Part shown: positions 14,045-24,296 of the stretch, in pieces | How positions within the stretch are numbered: the first letter of the stretch is position 1 | Layout of the letters: every line of letters starts with the position of its first letter | Position numbers and translations under genes: made by a program | Assembly (NCBI GenBank): GCA_027676805.1 | Contig: JAQENU010000014.1 | Location: forward strand, 1 to 64,000 | Reading direction: 5' to 3' | Source: Coprobacillaceae bacterium UN01-12pH3A | GTDB lineage: Bacteria > Bacillota_I > Bacilli_A > Erysipelotrichales > Coprobacillaceae | Length of the DNA stretch: 64,000 nucleotides | The notes under the pieces: model-generated | Told to the model about the DNA's origin: nothing | Databases searched by the model: none | What the model saw: only the letters and a program-made list of their open reading frames with translations

Positions 14045-14419
14045 TTATTTTATTGAGCAGGGATTATAGTGCTGAGATTTTGACTCAAACTCTTTTAAAG
14101 AGATAATTTTATTATCATCATTAAAGCAAATCAAACTAACACCATCGAAATCATCTGTTTTGCCATCATAGATACATTCAAAATGCCATTCTGCCATCCA
14201 CTTATTCCCTATCTGCCACATATCTTTGATTTTCCACTCTAAAACACGTCCATGCTGATGCCAGTCCTTAAACCATACTTTTAATTCATCAATTCCATGA
14301 TATTCCGGCCCATAGCATTCACTATAATAAGTTTCATCATTAAAAAGCTGATCCATACAACGGATATCATTATTTACCCATGCCTGAAAATAGGCTTCAA
14401 TTTTATTTTTCAAATTCAT
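14045..14419 (-). CDS. SnoaL-like/NTF2-like family protein
   Basis: 124 residues from MNLKNKIEAYFQAWVNND. The alpha-beta cone fold is indicated by YFQAWVNND...MDQLFNDETYYSECYGPEYHG and the strand WMAEWHFECIYDG. The family includes ketosteroid isomerase-like enzymes and binding proteins; no catalytic assignment is possible. AGGAG lies 11 bases before this ATG; an upstream ATG overlaps the terminator of the siroheme operon and is rejected. It is probably cotranscribed with the pentapeptide gene. Confidence 0.75.
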   Translation of the reverse strand: MNLKNKIEAYFQAWVNNDIRCMDQLFNDETYYSECYGPEYHGIDELKVWFKDWHQHGRVLEWKIKDMWQIGNKWMAEWHFECIYDGKTDDFDGVSLICFNDDNKIISLKEFESKSQHYNPCSIK

Positions 14420-14468
14420 CCCCTCGCTTACTCCTTTAAGTATAAACAAAATCATTTGAAATGTATAG

Positions 14469-14490
14469 AAAAAGAGCACCCCTTGTGCTC
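14469..14490 (-). terminator. Terminator of the asr-siroheme operon
   Basis: On the minus strand GAGCAC-AAGGG-GTGCTC is followed by TTTTTC, directly after the last gene of the operon. Confidence 0.8.
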
Positions 14491-14493
14491 ATA

Positions 14494-15603
14494 TTATATA
14501 CAGCGCTGCTTAATTTTGTTAGCTAATAACTCTCTGAACTTTTCCTGTTTAAGCAATACCGGCATTAAATAGTTCTGATTGATGGTCAACGCTTCAATAT
14601 CATGTTTGTAGTGATAACCTTCTGACAAGATAAACGGGATTATTTCATCATAAGACGATAAAGAGACACACTCCTGAAATTCGATCACATCCCCAAAACT
14701 GCTGAGCAGTTTCTTTAGATCCGAATTGCCTCTAGGATGAATAATAAATAAACGTGATTTTTTATATTCCTTGTAGATGGAAGAAAGAAGATGATCATCC
14801 GTAAACAAAGGCTCCTTGATCGGATAAGGCTTAACGCTCTCGCGGATTCTTTCATAAATTCTGCCATAGGACAGGACTATCGGCTGAATCTGCCAATCCA
14901 GTTTCAACATCAATAATGTTTTTATTTTTGTGAGATAAAACTCATCACGATAAGATAAAGGCATTGCCTGACATATTCTTGCAAATTCACAGCTTTCTTT
15001 TTCTAACACACCGGTAAAAATGAGCAGACGGTTCGCTGTTTGTCTCATCAGAAAATCAATGTTCTCTAATTCGTCCTTGCGAAATAATAATAAGTTTTTG
15101 AAAAATGAAGCTCGCAGTTCTTTGGAAACTAAGCTATTTTCTAAAATAAATTTCCTTATTCGGCAAAGAATAGTCAAAGGTTCATCATACACTTTCATTT
15201 TCTCTGCCAATAATTCCGTAAAGGCTGGATAGGTGTGTTTCGTAGACACGCCTAACGTCAGCTCTTGTGTTTCCACTTTTTTCATACTTCTGAGATTAGC
15301 GTGATTTGTTGTTGCGCTGGCACAAAGAAGATGTCTAGCATTGGCTTCTTTCATAATCTGCTCATTTAACTCACGATTATCCGTTGCCCCGTAGACAAGG
15401 AAAGCTCCATCTAAATCTTTTGGCTGATAATTGCGAACATGGCATTCACATGGCAAATTCCATATTTCTTCAATAATTTGGGGAGCAATCACCTTAATAT
15501 TAGCTTTTTCGCTTACAAAATCTTGGATTTTTCGATAAGCCGCTTTTCCACCGCCAATAACGACAACCGCTTTATCGGTAAAATCAATCAGATAAGGAAT
15601 CAT
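14494..15603 (-). CDS. Precorrin-2 dehydrogenase with CbiX-like chelatase tail (siroheme synthase)
   Basis: 369 residues. Residues 1-150 are a Met8/CysG-type NAD domain: VVVIGGGKAAYRKI nucleotide-binding loop, then LVYGATDNRELNEQI and GVSTKHTYPAFTELL. This oxidises precorrin-2 to sirohydrochlorin. The C-terminal half contains PIVLSYG near 245 and IIPFILSEGYHYKHDI near 325, resembling the second half of CbiX/SirB chelatases. The tail probably inserts iron, completing siroheme, but it is divergent. It is the last gene of the operon, overlapping hemL by 20 bases. Confidence 0.8.
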   Translation of the reverse strand: MIPYLIDFTDKAVVVIGGGKAAYRKIQDFVSEKANIKVIAPQIIEEIWNLPCECHVRNYQPKDLDGAFLVYGATDNRELNEQIMKEANARHLLCASATTNHANLRSMKKVETQELTLGVSTKHTYPAFTELLAEKMKVYDEPLTILCRIRKFILENSLVSKELRASFFKNLLLFRKDELENIDFLMRQTANRLLIFTGVLEKESCEFARICQAMPLSYRDEFYLTKIKTLLMLKLDWQIQPIVLSYGRIYERIRESVKPYPIKEPLFTDDHLLSSIYKEYKKSRLFIIHPRGNSDLKKLLSSFGDVIEFQECVSLSSYDEIIPFILSEGYHYKHDIEALTINQNYLMPVLLKQEKFRELLANKIKQRCI

Positions 15604-16879
15604 GGCATTTTACCAATGCATTGTAAACAGCATCTAAAGTGTTATCTAAATCTTCTTTTGTATGTGCATCACTAATGAACCATGCTTCAAATTGGCTAGG
15701 CGCAATTAAAATGCCCTGAGCCAGCATTTCTTTAAAAAATAATGCGTACATTGCAGTATCACATGTTTGAACATCTGCATATCCCTGAATCGGTTGGTTG
15801 GTAAAAAATAATGTCAATAAGCTTTTTTGTCGATGCAACTGATATGATAAATTTAATTCATTTAGGATCTTACGGATTCCGTTTTCTAAATATTGAGCAG
15901 AGCTTTCAAGATGTTCGTATACTTCTATGTGATTTTTCAAATAGGTTAGCTGAGCAAGTCCCACACGCATTGCTAAAGGGTTACCGGATAAGGTTCCCGC
16001 CTGATAAACCGGGCCGCTTGGTGAAACCATTTCCATAATTTCCTTCCTTCCGCCATATGCACCGACCGGCAGTCCGCCGCCAATAATTTTCCCAAAGCAG
16101 ACCATATCCGGAATAACCCCTAAATATTCAGGACAGCTATGATAAGAGACTCTGAATCCGGTGATGACTTCATCAAAAATCAAGACAATCTGATGCTGAT
16201 CGCAAAGTTCTCTTAATCCTTTTAAAAATTCTGCATTTGCCGGAACGATTCCCATATTAGCGGCAATAGGTTCAAGAATAATGGCAGCAATATCTTTCGG
16301 ATATTCAGCAATACATTTTTCTACGGAAGAAAGATCATTATATGTACATACCAATGTCTGAGAAATAATTTCCTCTGGAATGCCCGGACTGGTTGGCATA
16401 TTAAAGGTCAAAGCCCCTGATCCTGCCTTTACCAGCAAACCGTCGCTGTGCCCATGGTAATTTCCTTCAAATTTGATGATCTTATTGCGATTCGTATATC
16501 CACGAGCGACACGCAAGGCACTCATTGTTGCTTCGGTACCGGAATTCACCATTCTTACCTGATCGATTCCCGAATAGCTTTCTACAATTAATTTAGCCAT
16601 TTCTACCTCTAATTGTGTTGGCAGTCCAAAACTGGTTCCAAATTCACTTGCTTCAATAATTGCATTTTTTATAACCGGATGTCCATGTCCTAAAATTAAA
16701 GGACCCCATGAACAAATATAATCGATATATTCTTTGCCTTCTTCATCTGTTAAATGACTGCCGTTTCCCTTTTTAGCAAATACAGGGATACCATCAACAG
16801 ATTTAAAAGCACGTACAGGAGAATTGACACCTCCGGGAATATACTGACAGGCTTCATCAAACAGTTCACGATTAGACAT
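15584..16879 (-). CDS. hemL: Glutamate-1-semialdehyde 2,1-aminomutase
   Basis: About 431 residues, a PLP enzyme of class III aminotransferase fold converting glutamate 1-semialdehyde to 5-aminolevulinate. Diagnostic parts are the start [34 protein letters not shown], the metal-free active site [11 protein letters not shown], and [17 protein letters not shown] carrying the PLP lysine near 265. The start MSNRELF fits GGTGAG six bases upstream and overlaps hemB by eight bases. HemL acts after HemA in the C5 pathway of this operon. Confidence 0.96.
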   Translation of the reverse strand: MSNRELFDEACQYIPGGVNSPVRAFKSVDGIPVFAKKGNGSHLTDEEGKEYIDYICSWGPLILGHGHPVIKNAIIEASEFGTSFGLPTQLEVEMAKLIVESYSGIDQVRMVNSGTEATMSALRVARGYTNRNKIIKFEGNYHGHSDGLLVKAGSGALTFNMPTSPGIPEEIISQTLVCTYNDLSSVEKCIAEYPKDIAAIILEPIAANMGIVPANAEFLKGLRELCDQHQIVLIFDEVITGFRVSYHSCPEYLGVIPDMVCFGKIIGGGLPVGAYGGRKEIMEMVSPSGPVYQAGTLSGNPLAMRVGLAQLTYLKNHIEVYEHLESSAQYLENGIRKILNELNLSYQLHRQKSLLTLFFTNQPIQGYADVQTCDTAMYALFFKEMLAQGILIAPSQFEAWFISDAHTKEDLDNTLDAVYNALVKCHDSLSD

Positions 16880-17849
16880 GCAGCTCACCCTTCCATTTTT
16901 TAGCTAATTCTAAAGCAAAATAAGTAATAATCATATCGGCTCCCGCCCTTTTGATCGCTAACAGAGATTCTTCGATAACCTCTTCTTTCATCAGTCCCAA
17001 TTTAACTGCCGATTTCAGCATAGCATATTCACCACTGACATTATATGCGCAAATTGGCATATCATAAGTTAATTGTGCTTCTTTAACAACATCTAAAAAA
17101 GCAAGTGCCGGTTTTACCATGATGATGTCAGCTCCTTCTTCGATGTCTGCCGCAATTTCCCGCATAGCTTCTTTTGAATTGGCAACATCCATCTGATATC
17201 CCGCACGATTTCCAAAAGAAGGGGCACTGTTTGCGGCTTCTCTGAATGGTCCATAATAATTTGATGCGTATTTTGCACTATATCCCATGATCGGAATATG
17301 TTTGAATCCATGTTCGTCCAAAGCTTCACGAATAGCTAGAATCTGACCATCCATCATTGCGCTGGGAGCCACCATATCCATTCCGTTTTTGGCATAGCTG
17401 ACACTGATTTTCGCAAGATAAGCTAAAGTCTCATCATTTAACACCTGTCCTGCTTCATTCAAAATCCCGCAATGTCCATGATCGGTATATTCACACATGC
17501 ACACGTCTCCGATTACAAACATATCCGGTGCAATTTGTTTAATTTGGCGTACTGCCTGCTGAATTATCCCATGATCATCATAAGCATCACTCGCTAAAAC
17601 ATCTTTATGCTCCGGAATTCCAAATAAGATGCACGCATTGATCTCATAGTGCTGCATTTCTTCGATGATTTCTGGCAATCGATCAACTGAGTAACGATAT
17701 ACACCTTCCAAAGATGAAATTTCTTCTTTAATATTTTCACCTGAAACAATAAAAATCGGGTAAATCAATTGATCAAGACGCAAATGATGTTCTCTCATCA
17801 GTGCTCTTGATGTTTTATTTTCTCTTAGTCTTCTTCCTCTATAAAACAT
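16872..17849 (-). CDS. hemB: Delta-aminolevulinic acid dehydratase (porphobilinogen synthase)
   Basis: 325 residues. It condenses two 5-aminolevulinate molecules to porphobilinogen. The zinc site is the cysteine type: C117, C119 and C127 in [14 protein letters not shown]. Schiff-base lysines are K193 (MGYSAKYAS) and K246 (MVKPA). AAGGAG precedes the ATG, which overlaps the end of cobA-hemD by 11 bases. Confidence 0.97.
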   Translation of the reverse strand: MFYRGRRLRENKTSRALMREHHLRLDQLIYPIFIVSGENIKEEISSLEGVYRYSVDRLPEIIEEMQHYEINACILFGIPEHKDVLASDAYDDHGIIQQAVRQIKQIAPDMFVIGDVCMCEYTDHGHCGILNEAGQVLNDETLAYLAKISVSYAKNGMDMVAPSAMMDGQILAIREALDEHGFKHIPIMGYSAKYASNYYGPFREAANSAPSFGNRAGYQMDVANSKEAMREIAADIEEGADIIMVKPALAFLDVVKEAQLTYDMPICAYNVSGEYAMLKSAVKLGLMKEEVIEESLLAIKRAGADMIITYFALELAKKWKGELHV

Positions 17850-19281
17850 GTTTATTCTCCTTTACTGCTTCTATCATGCCTTCATAACTGGCGGTCTCTG
17901 TCTCAATCACTTGGACATCCGGATATAGTGAGCGGATTGCCTTCGTTGTCATTTTCCCTATAGAAACCGCAGTCTTAAATTGAATATTCGATTTAGCTGT
18001 TCGCTGCACTGCTGAAGCACTGCTAAAGCAAGCCGCATCATAAACATCACATGAAATCTCTAAATCTATTTCTTTATTTTCATAAACCGGCATATATATA
18101 TCTTCATCATGGATTGCTTCAATCGCACAGCTTCCCATACCGCAAACAATCAGCATTGTCTCTTCATCCAAAATTTCTTTTCTTAATAACAGATTAAACT
18201 CTTCGCTGTTTGCCTGATCACATACAATGTCACTTATAAACCCGTAACTGGCAAGTTCCTGAGCACATTTTTGCCCAATGCAGGCAAATCGAACAGAGCC
18301 TAACCGACGTAAATCAATTCCTTTTTTATAAAGTCCGCCAAAGAATCCGCGAATTCCATTGCGGCTGGTAAAGACAATCAATTTGTTTTCCCAATCGAAA
18401 TTAATTTCAAAGTCCAGCAGACAAATCTCCCCTACCTGCATCTGGGTGACTATCGCTCCTTCTGATTTGAAATAGTGAGATAAACTTTGCGTTTCATTAG
18501 AAAGGGCAGTAACCAAAATGCGCTTTTGAGATAATTCCCTCTGAGAAAAGAAATTCAAACGATCATGCAGCTCCACTGTTTTCCCCATCACGATCAGCAT
18601 TGGTGAAGACAAATCACTTTGTTTAAACAAATCAACGATCGTATCTAACTCCCCGTAGCAAGTCTTTTGATTTGGTAAGGTCGCGTTCGAGATCAAGGCC
18701 ATCGGGGTTGACGGTGCTTTCCCAGCCTGTAATAACCCATCGGTGATTCGTTCTAATTCAGATAATCCCATCATAAAGACGTAGGTTTTATGGTCATTTA
18801 AAAACTCATGATAGTCCCATTCATATTCAGTATCATTTTTATGGTGCGCTGTAACCACTTCAAATCCAGAAGCAAGTCCGCGATGAGTAATCGGAATACC
18901 GGCATAGCACAATCCGGCAATGGAAGAAGAAAGTCCCGGTACGACCTCAAAACGAATGCCGTTTTCCTGTAATACAAGTGCCTCTTCTCCGCCACGCCCA
19001 AATACATAAACATCGCCGCCTTTTAAACGTACTACATTTTGATATTGCCGTGCTTTCTCCACTAGAAGCTGGTTGATCTGCTCCTGTGGTAACGTATGCT
19101 GATTCGCCGCTTTTCCTACATAGATACATTCACACTCTTTTTTTGTATAGCTTAAAATCTGCGGATCGATCAAACGATCATATACTAAGCAGTCTGCTTC
19201 CTGAATACATTCCATAGCTTTTAATGTGTAAAGATCTAAAGCGCCTGGTCCGCCGCCAACTAAATAAACTTTGCCTGTCAT
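17839..19281 (-). CDS. cobA-hemD: Uroporphyrinogen-III C-methyltransferase / uroporphyrinogen-III synthase fusion
   Basis: 480 residues. Residues 1-240 are the SAM-dependent methyltransferase [50 protein letters not shown]. It makes precorrin-2. Residues about 250-480 are HemD (cyclisation of hydroxymethylbilane), more divergent, with [12 protein letters not shown] and the end [10 protein letters not shown]. The fusion is common in Clostridia-like bacteria making siroheme or cobalamin and commits uroporphyrinogen III to precorrin-2 at once. TAATG coupling with hemC upstream. Confidence 0.94.
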   Translation of the reverse strand: MTGKVYLVGGGPGALDLYTLKAMECIQEADCLVYDRLIDPQILSYTKKECECIYVGKAANQHTLPQEQINQLLVEKARQYQNVVRLKGGDVYVFGRGGEEALVLQENGIRFEVVPGLSSSIAGLCYAGIPITHRGLASGFEVVTAHHKNDTEYEWDYHEFLNDHKTYVFMMGLSELERITDGLLQAGKAPSTPMALISNATLPNQKTCYGELDTIVDLFKQSDLSSPMLIVMGKTVELHDRLNFFSQRELSQKRILVTALSNETQSLSHYFKSEGAIVTQMQVGEICLLDFEINFDWENKLIVFTSRNGIRGFFGGLYKKGIDLRRLGSVRFACIGQKCAQELASYGFISDIVCDQANSEEFNLLLRKEILDEETMLIVCGMGSCAIEAIHDEDIYMPVYENKEIDLEISCDVYDAACFSSASAVQRTAKSNIQFKTAVSIGKMTTKAIRSLYPDVQVIETETASYEGMIEAVKENKHVL

Positions 19282-20165
19282 TAGATGTTCTCCTTCATTT
19301 GCTTTGCCAGAGCTCTGATTTTATCTTCTGCTTCACAGCACTTGCAAACAATCTCTTCTTTTAGTAATACCGTTCCTTCTTCATCCCCCAGCAAAGCATA
19401 AAAGCGTAGCTCCTCTCCTTGTACTTTAGCGTAACCGCCAACAGGGATATGGCAGCTGCCGTCTACTTCACTTAAAAACAGACGTTCCCATTTTAAACGC
19501 TGATTTGCTTCTTCATCACTGATTGCATTAATCATATCAATGAGCGGACTGTTCTCTTTAGCCTGGATAGCTAAGATTCCCTGACCGCAGGCAGGCACCA
19601 TGATCGTTTCATCTAAATATTGACTGATCTTATTATCCAGCTGTAAGCGCAGTAATCCGGCACTTGCCAGCACTAAACCATCAATCTCCTGCTCTTCAAG
19701 TTTTTTAAGACGGGTGTTGATATTCCCGCGAATATCGACGAATTTCAAATCCGGGCGTATCTGTTTAAGCTGATAACGTCGTCGTTTGCTGCCTGTCGCA
19801 ATAACTGAACCCAGTGCCAAACTGTCTAATGAATCCGCCGACTTTAAAACTAGGCAGTCACGAGGATCGCTTGCTGCCAAGGTTTTTGTATAGACCAGTC
19901 CTTTCGGCTGTGAACTTGGCATATCTTTTAGACTATGTACGGCTAAATCAATTGTTCCTTCCAGCAATTCTTTTTCTATCTCTTTTACAAATATTCCTTT
20001 ATCATTCATTTTATCCAAAGCAACATCCAAGATTTTATCGCCTTTTGTATGAATGACTTTGATTTCATAATCATGTTTTGGATAAGCATTTTTTAATTGC
20101 TCAATCACTAATTCTGTCTGTTTTAATGCTAATGCCGAACCACGGCTGCCAATAGTTATTTTCAT
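19281..20165 (-). CDS. hemC: Porphobilinogen deaminase (hydroxymethylbilane synthase)
   Basis: 294 residues. It polymerises four porphobilinogens to hydroxymethylbilane. Motifs: GSRGSALALKQT at 7-18, HSLKDMP (77-83), RRRYQLKQIRPDL, IRGNINTRL, and the dipyrromethane cofactor cysteine C238 in DGSCHIPVGGYA. Its start overlaps the hemA stop (ATGA) and its stop overlaps the cobA-hemD start. Confidence 0.97.
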   Translation of the reverse strand: MKITIGSRGSALALKQTELVIEQLKNAYPKHDYEIKVIHTKGDKILDVALDKMNDKGIFVKEIEKELLEGTIDLAVHSLKDMPSSQPKGLVYTKTLAASDPRDCLVLKSADSLDSLALGSVIATGSKRRRYQLKQIRPDLKFVDIRGNINTRLKKLEEQEIDGLVLASAGLLRLQLDNKISQYLDETIMVPACGQGILAIQAKENSPLIDMINAISDEEANQRLKWERLFLSEVDGSCHIPVGGYAKVQGEELRFYALLGDEEGTVLLKEEIVCKCCEAEDKIRALAKQMKENI

Positions 20166-21349
20166 TTAATATCCTCTTTTATATCAAATAATTTATGGAT
20201 AATAGCAACATCATCAATCTGTCCGTTTTTTATGAAATGGATCGGTTCTTTCATCACCTGCATAAAAGCCGCACGCAAGGTTTTTTCTAAAACATATTCA
20301 TCTTTTTTTGAGAGCGATAACTTTCGAGATAAAAGCTGATACGTCTGATCCGCTATTTCCAAACTTTTTTTCTGTAAAGATTGTATCATATAATCATTTT
20401 TAATACTATCGAGTTTATCGCTTAAATGAGTAATCATTTCTTCAATTGCATCCAGTATTTTCTGTTCATCTTGAGTACGCAGCTGATTATTCATATGAAT
20501 CCGTTCTTCTAAGCTTTCTAAATCAACACAAGGCACGATTGTATTTTTATCGATATCTTTGGGCAGGGCTAAATCAACTGCATAAATAGGATACGGATCT
20601 AAATCCTTGGCCTCAAAAATAACATGCGGACTCGCTGTTGCACTGATTAAAATATCGATTTTAGGTAAAATATCTTTTCGATTTTCAAAAGGAATAATTT
20701 GAATATCAGGAAATTCTTCTAACAAATCATCTAAGTTTGCTTTTGTACGATTGGCAAAGATAAGTGTATTATCTTTATATAAATAAGGAACAAATGAACG
20801 CGATATTTCGCCTGCCCCACAGATCAAAATCCTCTTATCCCTAAGATTGAACTGCTCCTTTAATTCCGTAATCGCTAAATGAGTGAGAGATAAAGAGGGC
20901 TGAACATATTCCGTCTTTATTTTCTTAACGAAGTTTATAGTTTCTTGGAAAAGATAATAAATTTCTTTCCCGCCCAGCTGCATGCTTTTAGAAAATTCCA
21001 ATGCACGCTTTACTTGCCCTAAGATCTGATCTTCTCTCACCAGCATGGATTCTAATCCACATGTTACCTTTAATAGATGGCGTAATGCTTCTTTACCTTT
21101 TTTTAAATAACAGGGAGACTGCGGCTGATTAAAATAATTTAAATAAAGCAACTTCAAAAAATCGATTTCCTGCTCATACATGACATAGACTTCACTGCGA
21201 TTACAAGTAGATAAAATAACACACTGTTCGATGCCTTCGTTAAGCAGTAAGCCTGAAAACTCTAATTGTTTAGTATCTGTAAAGCTAAACACCCCTCGTT
21301 CTTCTAAAGAGAGCTGTTTATGACTTACACCTATGACCGCTAATTGCAT
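20162..21349 (-). CDS. hemA: Glutamyl-tRNA reductase
   Basis: 395 residues. NADPH reduction of glutamyl-tRNA(Glu) to glutamate 1-semialdehyde, first step of the C5 pathway. Catalytic C49 sits in LSTCNRSEVY; the NADPH domain reads ILICGAGEISRSF; a C-terminal dimerisation helix region follows. The start agrees with the family N-terminus, but no convincing Shine-Dalgarno precedes it: only an intrinsic-terminator-like hairpin 30 bases after asrC. Expression may thus be lower than asrABC or need readthrough. Confidence 0.95.
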   Translation of the reverse strand: MQLAVIGVSHKQLSLEERGVFSFTDTKQLEFSGLLLNEGIEQCVILSTCNRSEVYVMYEQEIDFLKLLYLNYFNQPQSPCYLKKGKEALRHLLKVTCGLESMLVREDQILGQVKRALEFSKSMQLGGKEIYYLFQETINFVKKIKTEYVQPSLSLTHLAITELKEQFNLRDKRILICGAGEISRSFVPYLYKDNTLIFANRTKANLDDLLEEFPDIQIIPFENRKDILPKIDILISATASPHVIFEAKDLDPYPIYAVDLALPKDIDKNTIVPCVDLESLEERIHMNNQLRTQDEQKILDAIEEMITHLSDKLDSIKNDYMIQSLQKKSLEIADQTYQLLSRKLSLSKKDEYVLEKTLRAAFMQVMKEPIHFIKNGQIDDVAIIHKLFDIKEDIK

Positions 21350-21358
21350 AACCGATAA

Positions 21359-21380
21359 AAAACCACGATAATCGTGGTTT
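21359..21380 (-). terminator. Internal terminator between asrC and hemA
   Basis: AAAACCACGA and TCGTGGTTTT pair around TAA; on the minus strand the hairpin is followed by a T-run and then, ten bases later, the hemA ATG. It probably attenuates transcription from asrABC into the siroheme genes. Confidence 0.7.
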
Positions 21381-22417
21381 TAATTTTGTGGTCCTGCTTT
21401 TTTATGTTGTTCGATTGGCTTTAAGTGAATATTTGCACGCTGTTCACTTTCTGTCCAATATAATTCTTCAGCTACTAAACATTCCGGATTTAATTCAACA
21501 CCATCTAAGATGATTTCTTTAAATTTTGCATATCCTGAGATATCAATTAGATGTCCCCCATGAATATATTCAGGCTTATTATCCATTACCCAAGCAGAGA
21601 ACTTATGCCAATTTCCAAATACTTGCAGAAGTGCATCTTCTGTAATCCAGTTTAAGAACAGTTTTCCCATACGTGGGAATTGTTTACCGGTACGCCCTCC
21701 TAATGTCACACGATAGAATTTTGTTTCTTTACGTGTCCATGCGCTTGTCGGACATGCGATTGTACATTCCCCGCAGCCAACGCAGCAGCAAGTATCTTTA
21801 TCAACTTTACCATCTTTGTTTAAAGACAGCACACGAGTGGCATGATGTTCACATGCTTTAACACATGCTCCGCAGCCAATACATCTTTCAGGATGGTATT
21901 CCATTTTTGCAACACCCATAATTCCAAAGTCATTGAAATGTCCTTTACCACAGTCATTTGGACATCCTGAGACTGCCACTTTAATATGATAATGGCTAGG
22001 GAATACAATTTTTTCGATTTTTCTTGCTAATTTATATGTGTTGGCATTTGCTTTGATACAATGTGAATTTCCGATACAGCTCATAATATTACGCGCCCCG
22101 ATTGTTGGATAACCTGCATCGGTATCCTCCATATCCACATCACACATTTCAATTTCAATATCATGGATATATCCACGAATGTATTTATTTACTTCTTCAA
22201 TGTTTTCATATTTGATTCCAGGCATATTCAACGTCTGACGCATTCCGATATGGAAAGTGCCGTTACCCCATTTGCTGGCAATATCTTGAACAACCTGAAG
22301 ATATTTTGCTTCGATCATTGATCCGGGAACACGCATTTGCAGCATGAATTCACCAGGTACTTTTGATTGTCTAAAGCAATTGATTCTTAATTTTTTTATA
22401 TCAATATCGTGATTCAT
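21380..22417 (-). CDS. asrC: Anaerobic sulfite reductase subunit C (siroheme catalytic subunit)
   Basis: 345 residues. The siroheme/[4Fe-4S] site is C114, C120, C152 and C156 (SCIGNSHC, VAVSGCPNDCG). Two ferredoxin clusters follow: CIGCGACVKAC (179-189) and CCVGCGECTIAC (211-222). It reduces sulfite to sulfide with electrons from AsrA and AsrB in the cytoplasm. AsrC needs siroheme, which the downstream genes of the same operon make. Confidence 0.96.
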   Translation of the reverse strand: MNHDIDIKKLRINCFRQSKVPGEFMLQMRVPGSMIEAKYLQVVQDIASKWGNGTFHIGMRQTLNMPGIKYENIEEVNKYIRGYIHDIEIEMCDVDMEDTDAGYPTIGARNIMSCIGNSHCIKANANTYKLARKIEKIVFPSHYHIKVAVSGCPNDCGKGHFNDFGIMGVAKMEYHPERCIGCGACVKACEHHATRVLSLNKDGKVDKDTCCCVGCGECTIACPTSAWTRKETKFYRVTLGGRTGKQFPRMGKLFLNWITEDALLQVFGNWHKFSAWVMDNKPEYIHGGHLIDISGYAKFKEIILDGVELNPECLVAEELYWTESEQRANIHLKPIEQHKKAGPQN

Positions 22418-22428
22418 TGTTCGTCCTC

Positions 22429-23223
22429 CTAATCCAATAAGTCTTTCGCTGTCGTGTAATTAAATACTGGTCCGTCTAAACAAACATATGTTTCATCGAT
22501 ACGGCAATGTCCGCATTTACCAATGGCACAAGACATTTTTCTTTCGAAAGATACCCAGATTTTTTCTGTTGGCACGCCTAAGCTCATTGCTTTTTCAGCA
22601 GTGAATTTCATCATCATCGGTGGTCCCACGATAACGACCGCATAATTTCCATCAAAGCTGTCAAATGGGATTTCCTTTACTAAATCAGTGACAAATCCAA
22701 CATTCCATCCATCGATTTGGTCTTTGTCTAATGTATAGTAGGTTGTGAATTTTTCTTTCCATTTTTTCAGTTCTTCTTTAAAGATAATGCCTTCTTCATT
22801 TTTAAATCCTGAAATAAGGCTTAAACTCTTTACATAGCCGTCATTTTCAAAACAAGTATTCAGCATGCTTCTTACAGGAGCCAATCCTGTTCCTCCGGTA
22901 ATAACAACTAAATGTTTTCCTTTGAATTCTTGATCTAAAGGCCACCCTTTTCCATAAGGTCCACGCAGGAATAATGTATCTCCTGCTCCCTTGTTGAAAA
23001 TTTCATCTGTCACTTTACCGACAGAACGAATTGTAAAGTCCATCCATCCATCTCCATGAGCCGACACTGAGATAGGTGCCTCACCGATTTTAGGAATAGA
23101 TAATTGTAAGAATTGTCCATGATCCGGTTTAATGTCACTTTCAACTCTAAATGTATATTCTAAAGCACTTTCTTTTTTAACATCAATAATTTTACAAGGT
23201 ACTGGTTTAACTGGATTATTCAT
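22429..23223 (-). CDS. asrB: Anaerobic sulfite reductase subunit B (flavin/NADH subunit)
   Basis: 264 residues of the ferredoxin-NADP reductase family. An FAD domain (GQFLQLSIPKIGEAPISVS) is followed by an NAD domain (VVITGGTGLAPVRSML; GPPMMMKFTAEKA) and a C-terminal [2Fe-2S]-like cysteine set (MSCAIGKCGHCRIDETYVC). It passes electrons from NADH to the iron-sulfur subunits. Its stop codon overlaps nothing, with 11 bases to asrC; its start overlaps the asrA stop. Confidence 0.95.
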   Translation of the reverse strand: MNNPVKPVPCKIIDVKKESALEYTFRVESDIKPDHGQFLQLSIPKIGEAPISVSAHGDGWMDFTIRSVGKVTDEIFNKGAGDTLFLRGPYGKGWPLDQEFKGKHLVVITGGTGLAPVRSMLNTCFENDGYVKSLSLISGFKNEEGIIFKEELKKWKEKFTTYYTLDKDQIDGWNVGFVTDLVKEIPFDSFDGNYAVVIVGPPMMMKFTAEKAMSLGVPTEKIWVSFERKMSCAIGKCGHCRIDETYVCLDGPVFNYTTAKDLLD

Positions 23224-24257
23224 TATTCCTCTCCTTTTGCTTCAATTTCTTCAATGGCATTTGCCATTTTCTTAACTGTTGCAGTAACAGAAATGCATTC
23301 CGGACATCTTGATGTACAACGTCCGCATCCTACACACATATGATAATCTTTGAAACGTGCTTTATAATCATGGAATTTATGTAAGATCTTATAACGCATA
23401 CGATCTCCGGTTGTCGGACGGAAAGAATGCCCTCCAGCCATATCACTAAATCCCTCAATTTGGCATGATGCAGAAGTTCTTTTTCTTTCCCCTACATTAG
23501 CATTTTCATTATAAATAATGTCTGTTGTGGTAAAGCAGGTACAAGTTGAACAGGCAATTGTACACGCTCCGCAAGAAATACAGCGTTTATTGAATTCCTG
23601 CCACATTGGATGCTTTTTCAATGCATTCAAAGTAGCTTTATCCTTGATTTCAGGAATCATCACTTCAATTTGATTCTTTTCAATGAATTCTACATTGAAC
23701 GCTTCTTCTTTAGCATCAGTAAAATAAGGTGCAAAAGCCTCATCTTTTACTTCAATCATCAATTCTCCTTCTTGATGACGAACAGCTAAGCTGTAATGAT
23801 CACTTTTATTGGCATTCATGCTGACACAAAAGCATGTATCCCAACCGCTAGTACATTCCATTAAAACGATTTTCACTCTGTCTTGAACACGTTTGTAATA
23901 AAAGTCTTCAAATCCCCCGTTTTTTAAATAAATCTGATTTTGATGTTCCATAGCATTGATATCACATGGACGCATGAAAATTAAAATCGGTTTATTCTTT
24001 GTTTTGCTTTCACGATATTCATCTTCAGTAAAATAGAATAATGATTGTGTGATTGGGGTAATCACTTCTTTTGCAGGGTAATCTGATTTTTCATCAAATA
24101 CGATATCCTCTACTTTGTTAATTAAGTCATAACGAATAATATCCGTATCTGAATATCTTCCCTGTTTACTAAATCTCTTTGGTGCATAGATGTCATACTC
24201 CTTAGACAACTCAGCCAAGATATCATTCGCTTGTTCAAAAACGACTTTATATCCCAT
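23223..24257 (-). CDS. asrA: Anaerobic sulfite reductase subunit A (iron-sulfur subunit)
   Basis: 344 residues. Two [4Fe-4S] motifs occur in the C-terminal half: CISCGACTIACSTCTC and CVGCGRCTSRCPEC. The N-terminal region matches the 4Fe-4S dicluster subunit shared with hydrogenase and sulfhydrogenase beta subunits. It relays electrons to AsrC. It is the promoter-proximal gene, behind AGGAGG and divergent from a LysR regulator. Confidence 0.95.
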   Translation of the reverse strand: MGYKVVFEQANDILAELSKEYDIYAPKRFSKQGRYSDTDIIRYDLINKVEDIVFDEKSDYPAKEVITPITQSLFYFTEDEYRESKTKNKPILIFMRPCDINAMEHQNQIYLKNGGFEDFYYKRVQDRVKIVLMECTSGWDTCFCVSMNANKSDHYSLAVRHQEGELMIEVKDEAFAPYFTDAKEEAFNVEFIEKNQIEVMIPEIKDKATLNALKKHPMWQEFNKRCISCGACTIACSTCTCFTTTDIIYNENANVGERKRTSASCQIEGFSDMAGGHSFRPTTGDRMRYKILHKFHDYKARFKDYHMCVGCGRCTSRCPECISVTATVKKMANAIEEIEAKGEE

Positions 24258-24296
24258 TATTTTTCCTCCTAGCTTAAATTCATATTTACATTAACA

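Noticed and set aside
14494..21349. Heme biosynthesis operon
   Set aside because: The methyltransferase fusion and siroheme synthase, with no uroporphyrinogen decarboxylase or later genes, point to siroheme (possibly also cobalamin) instead.
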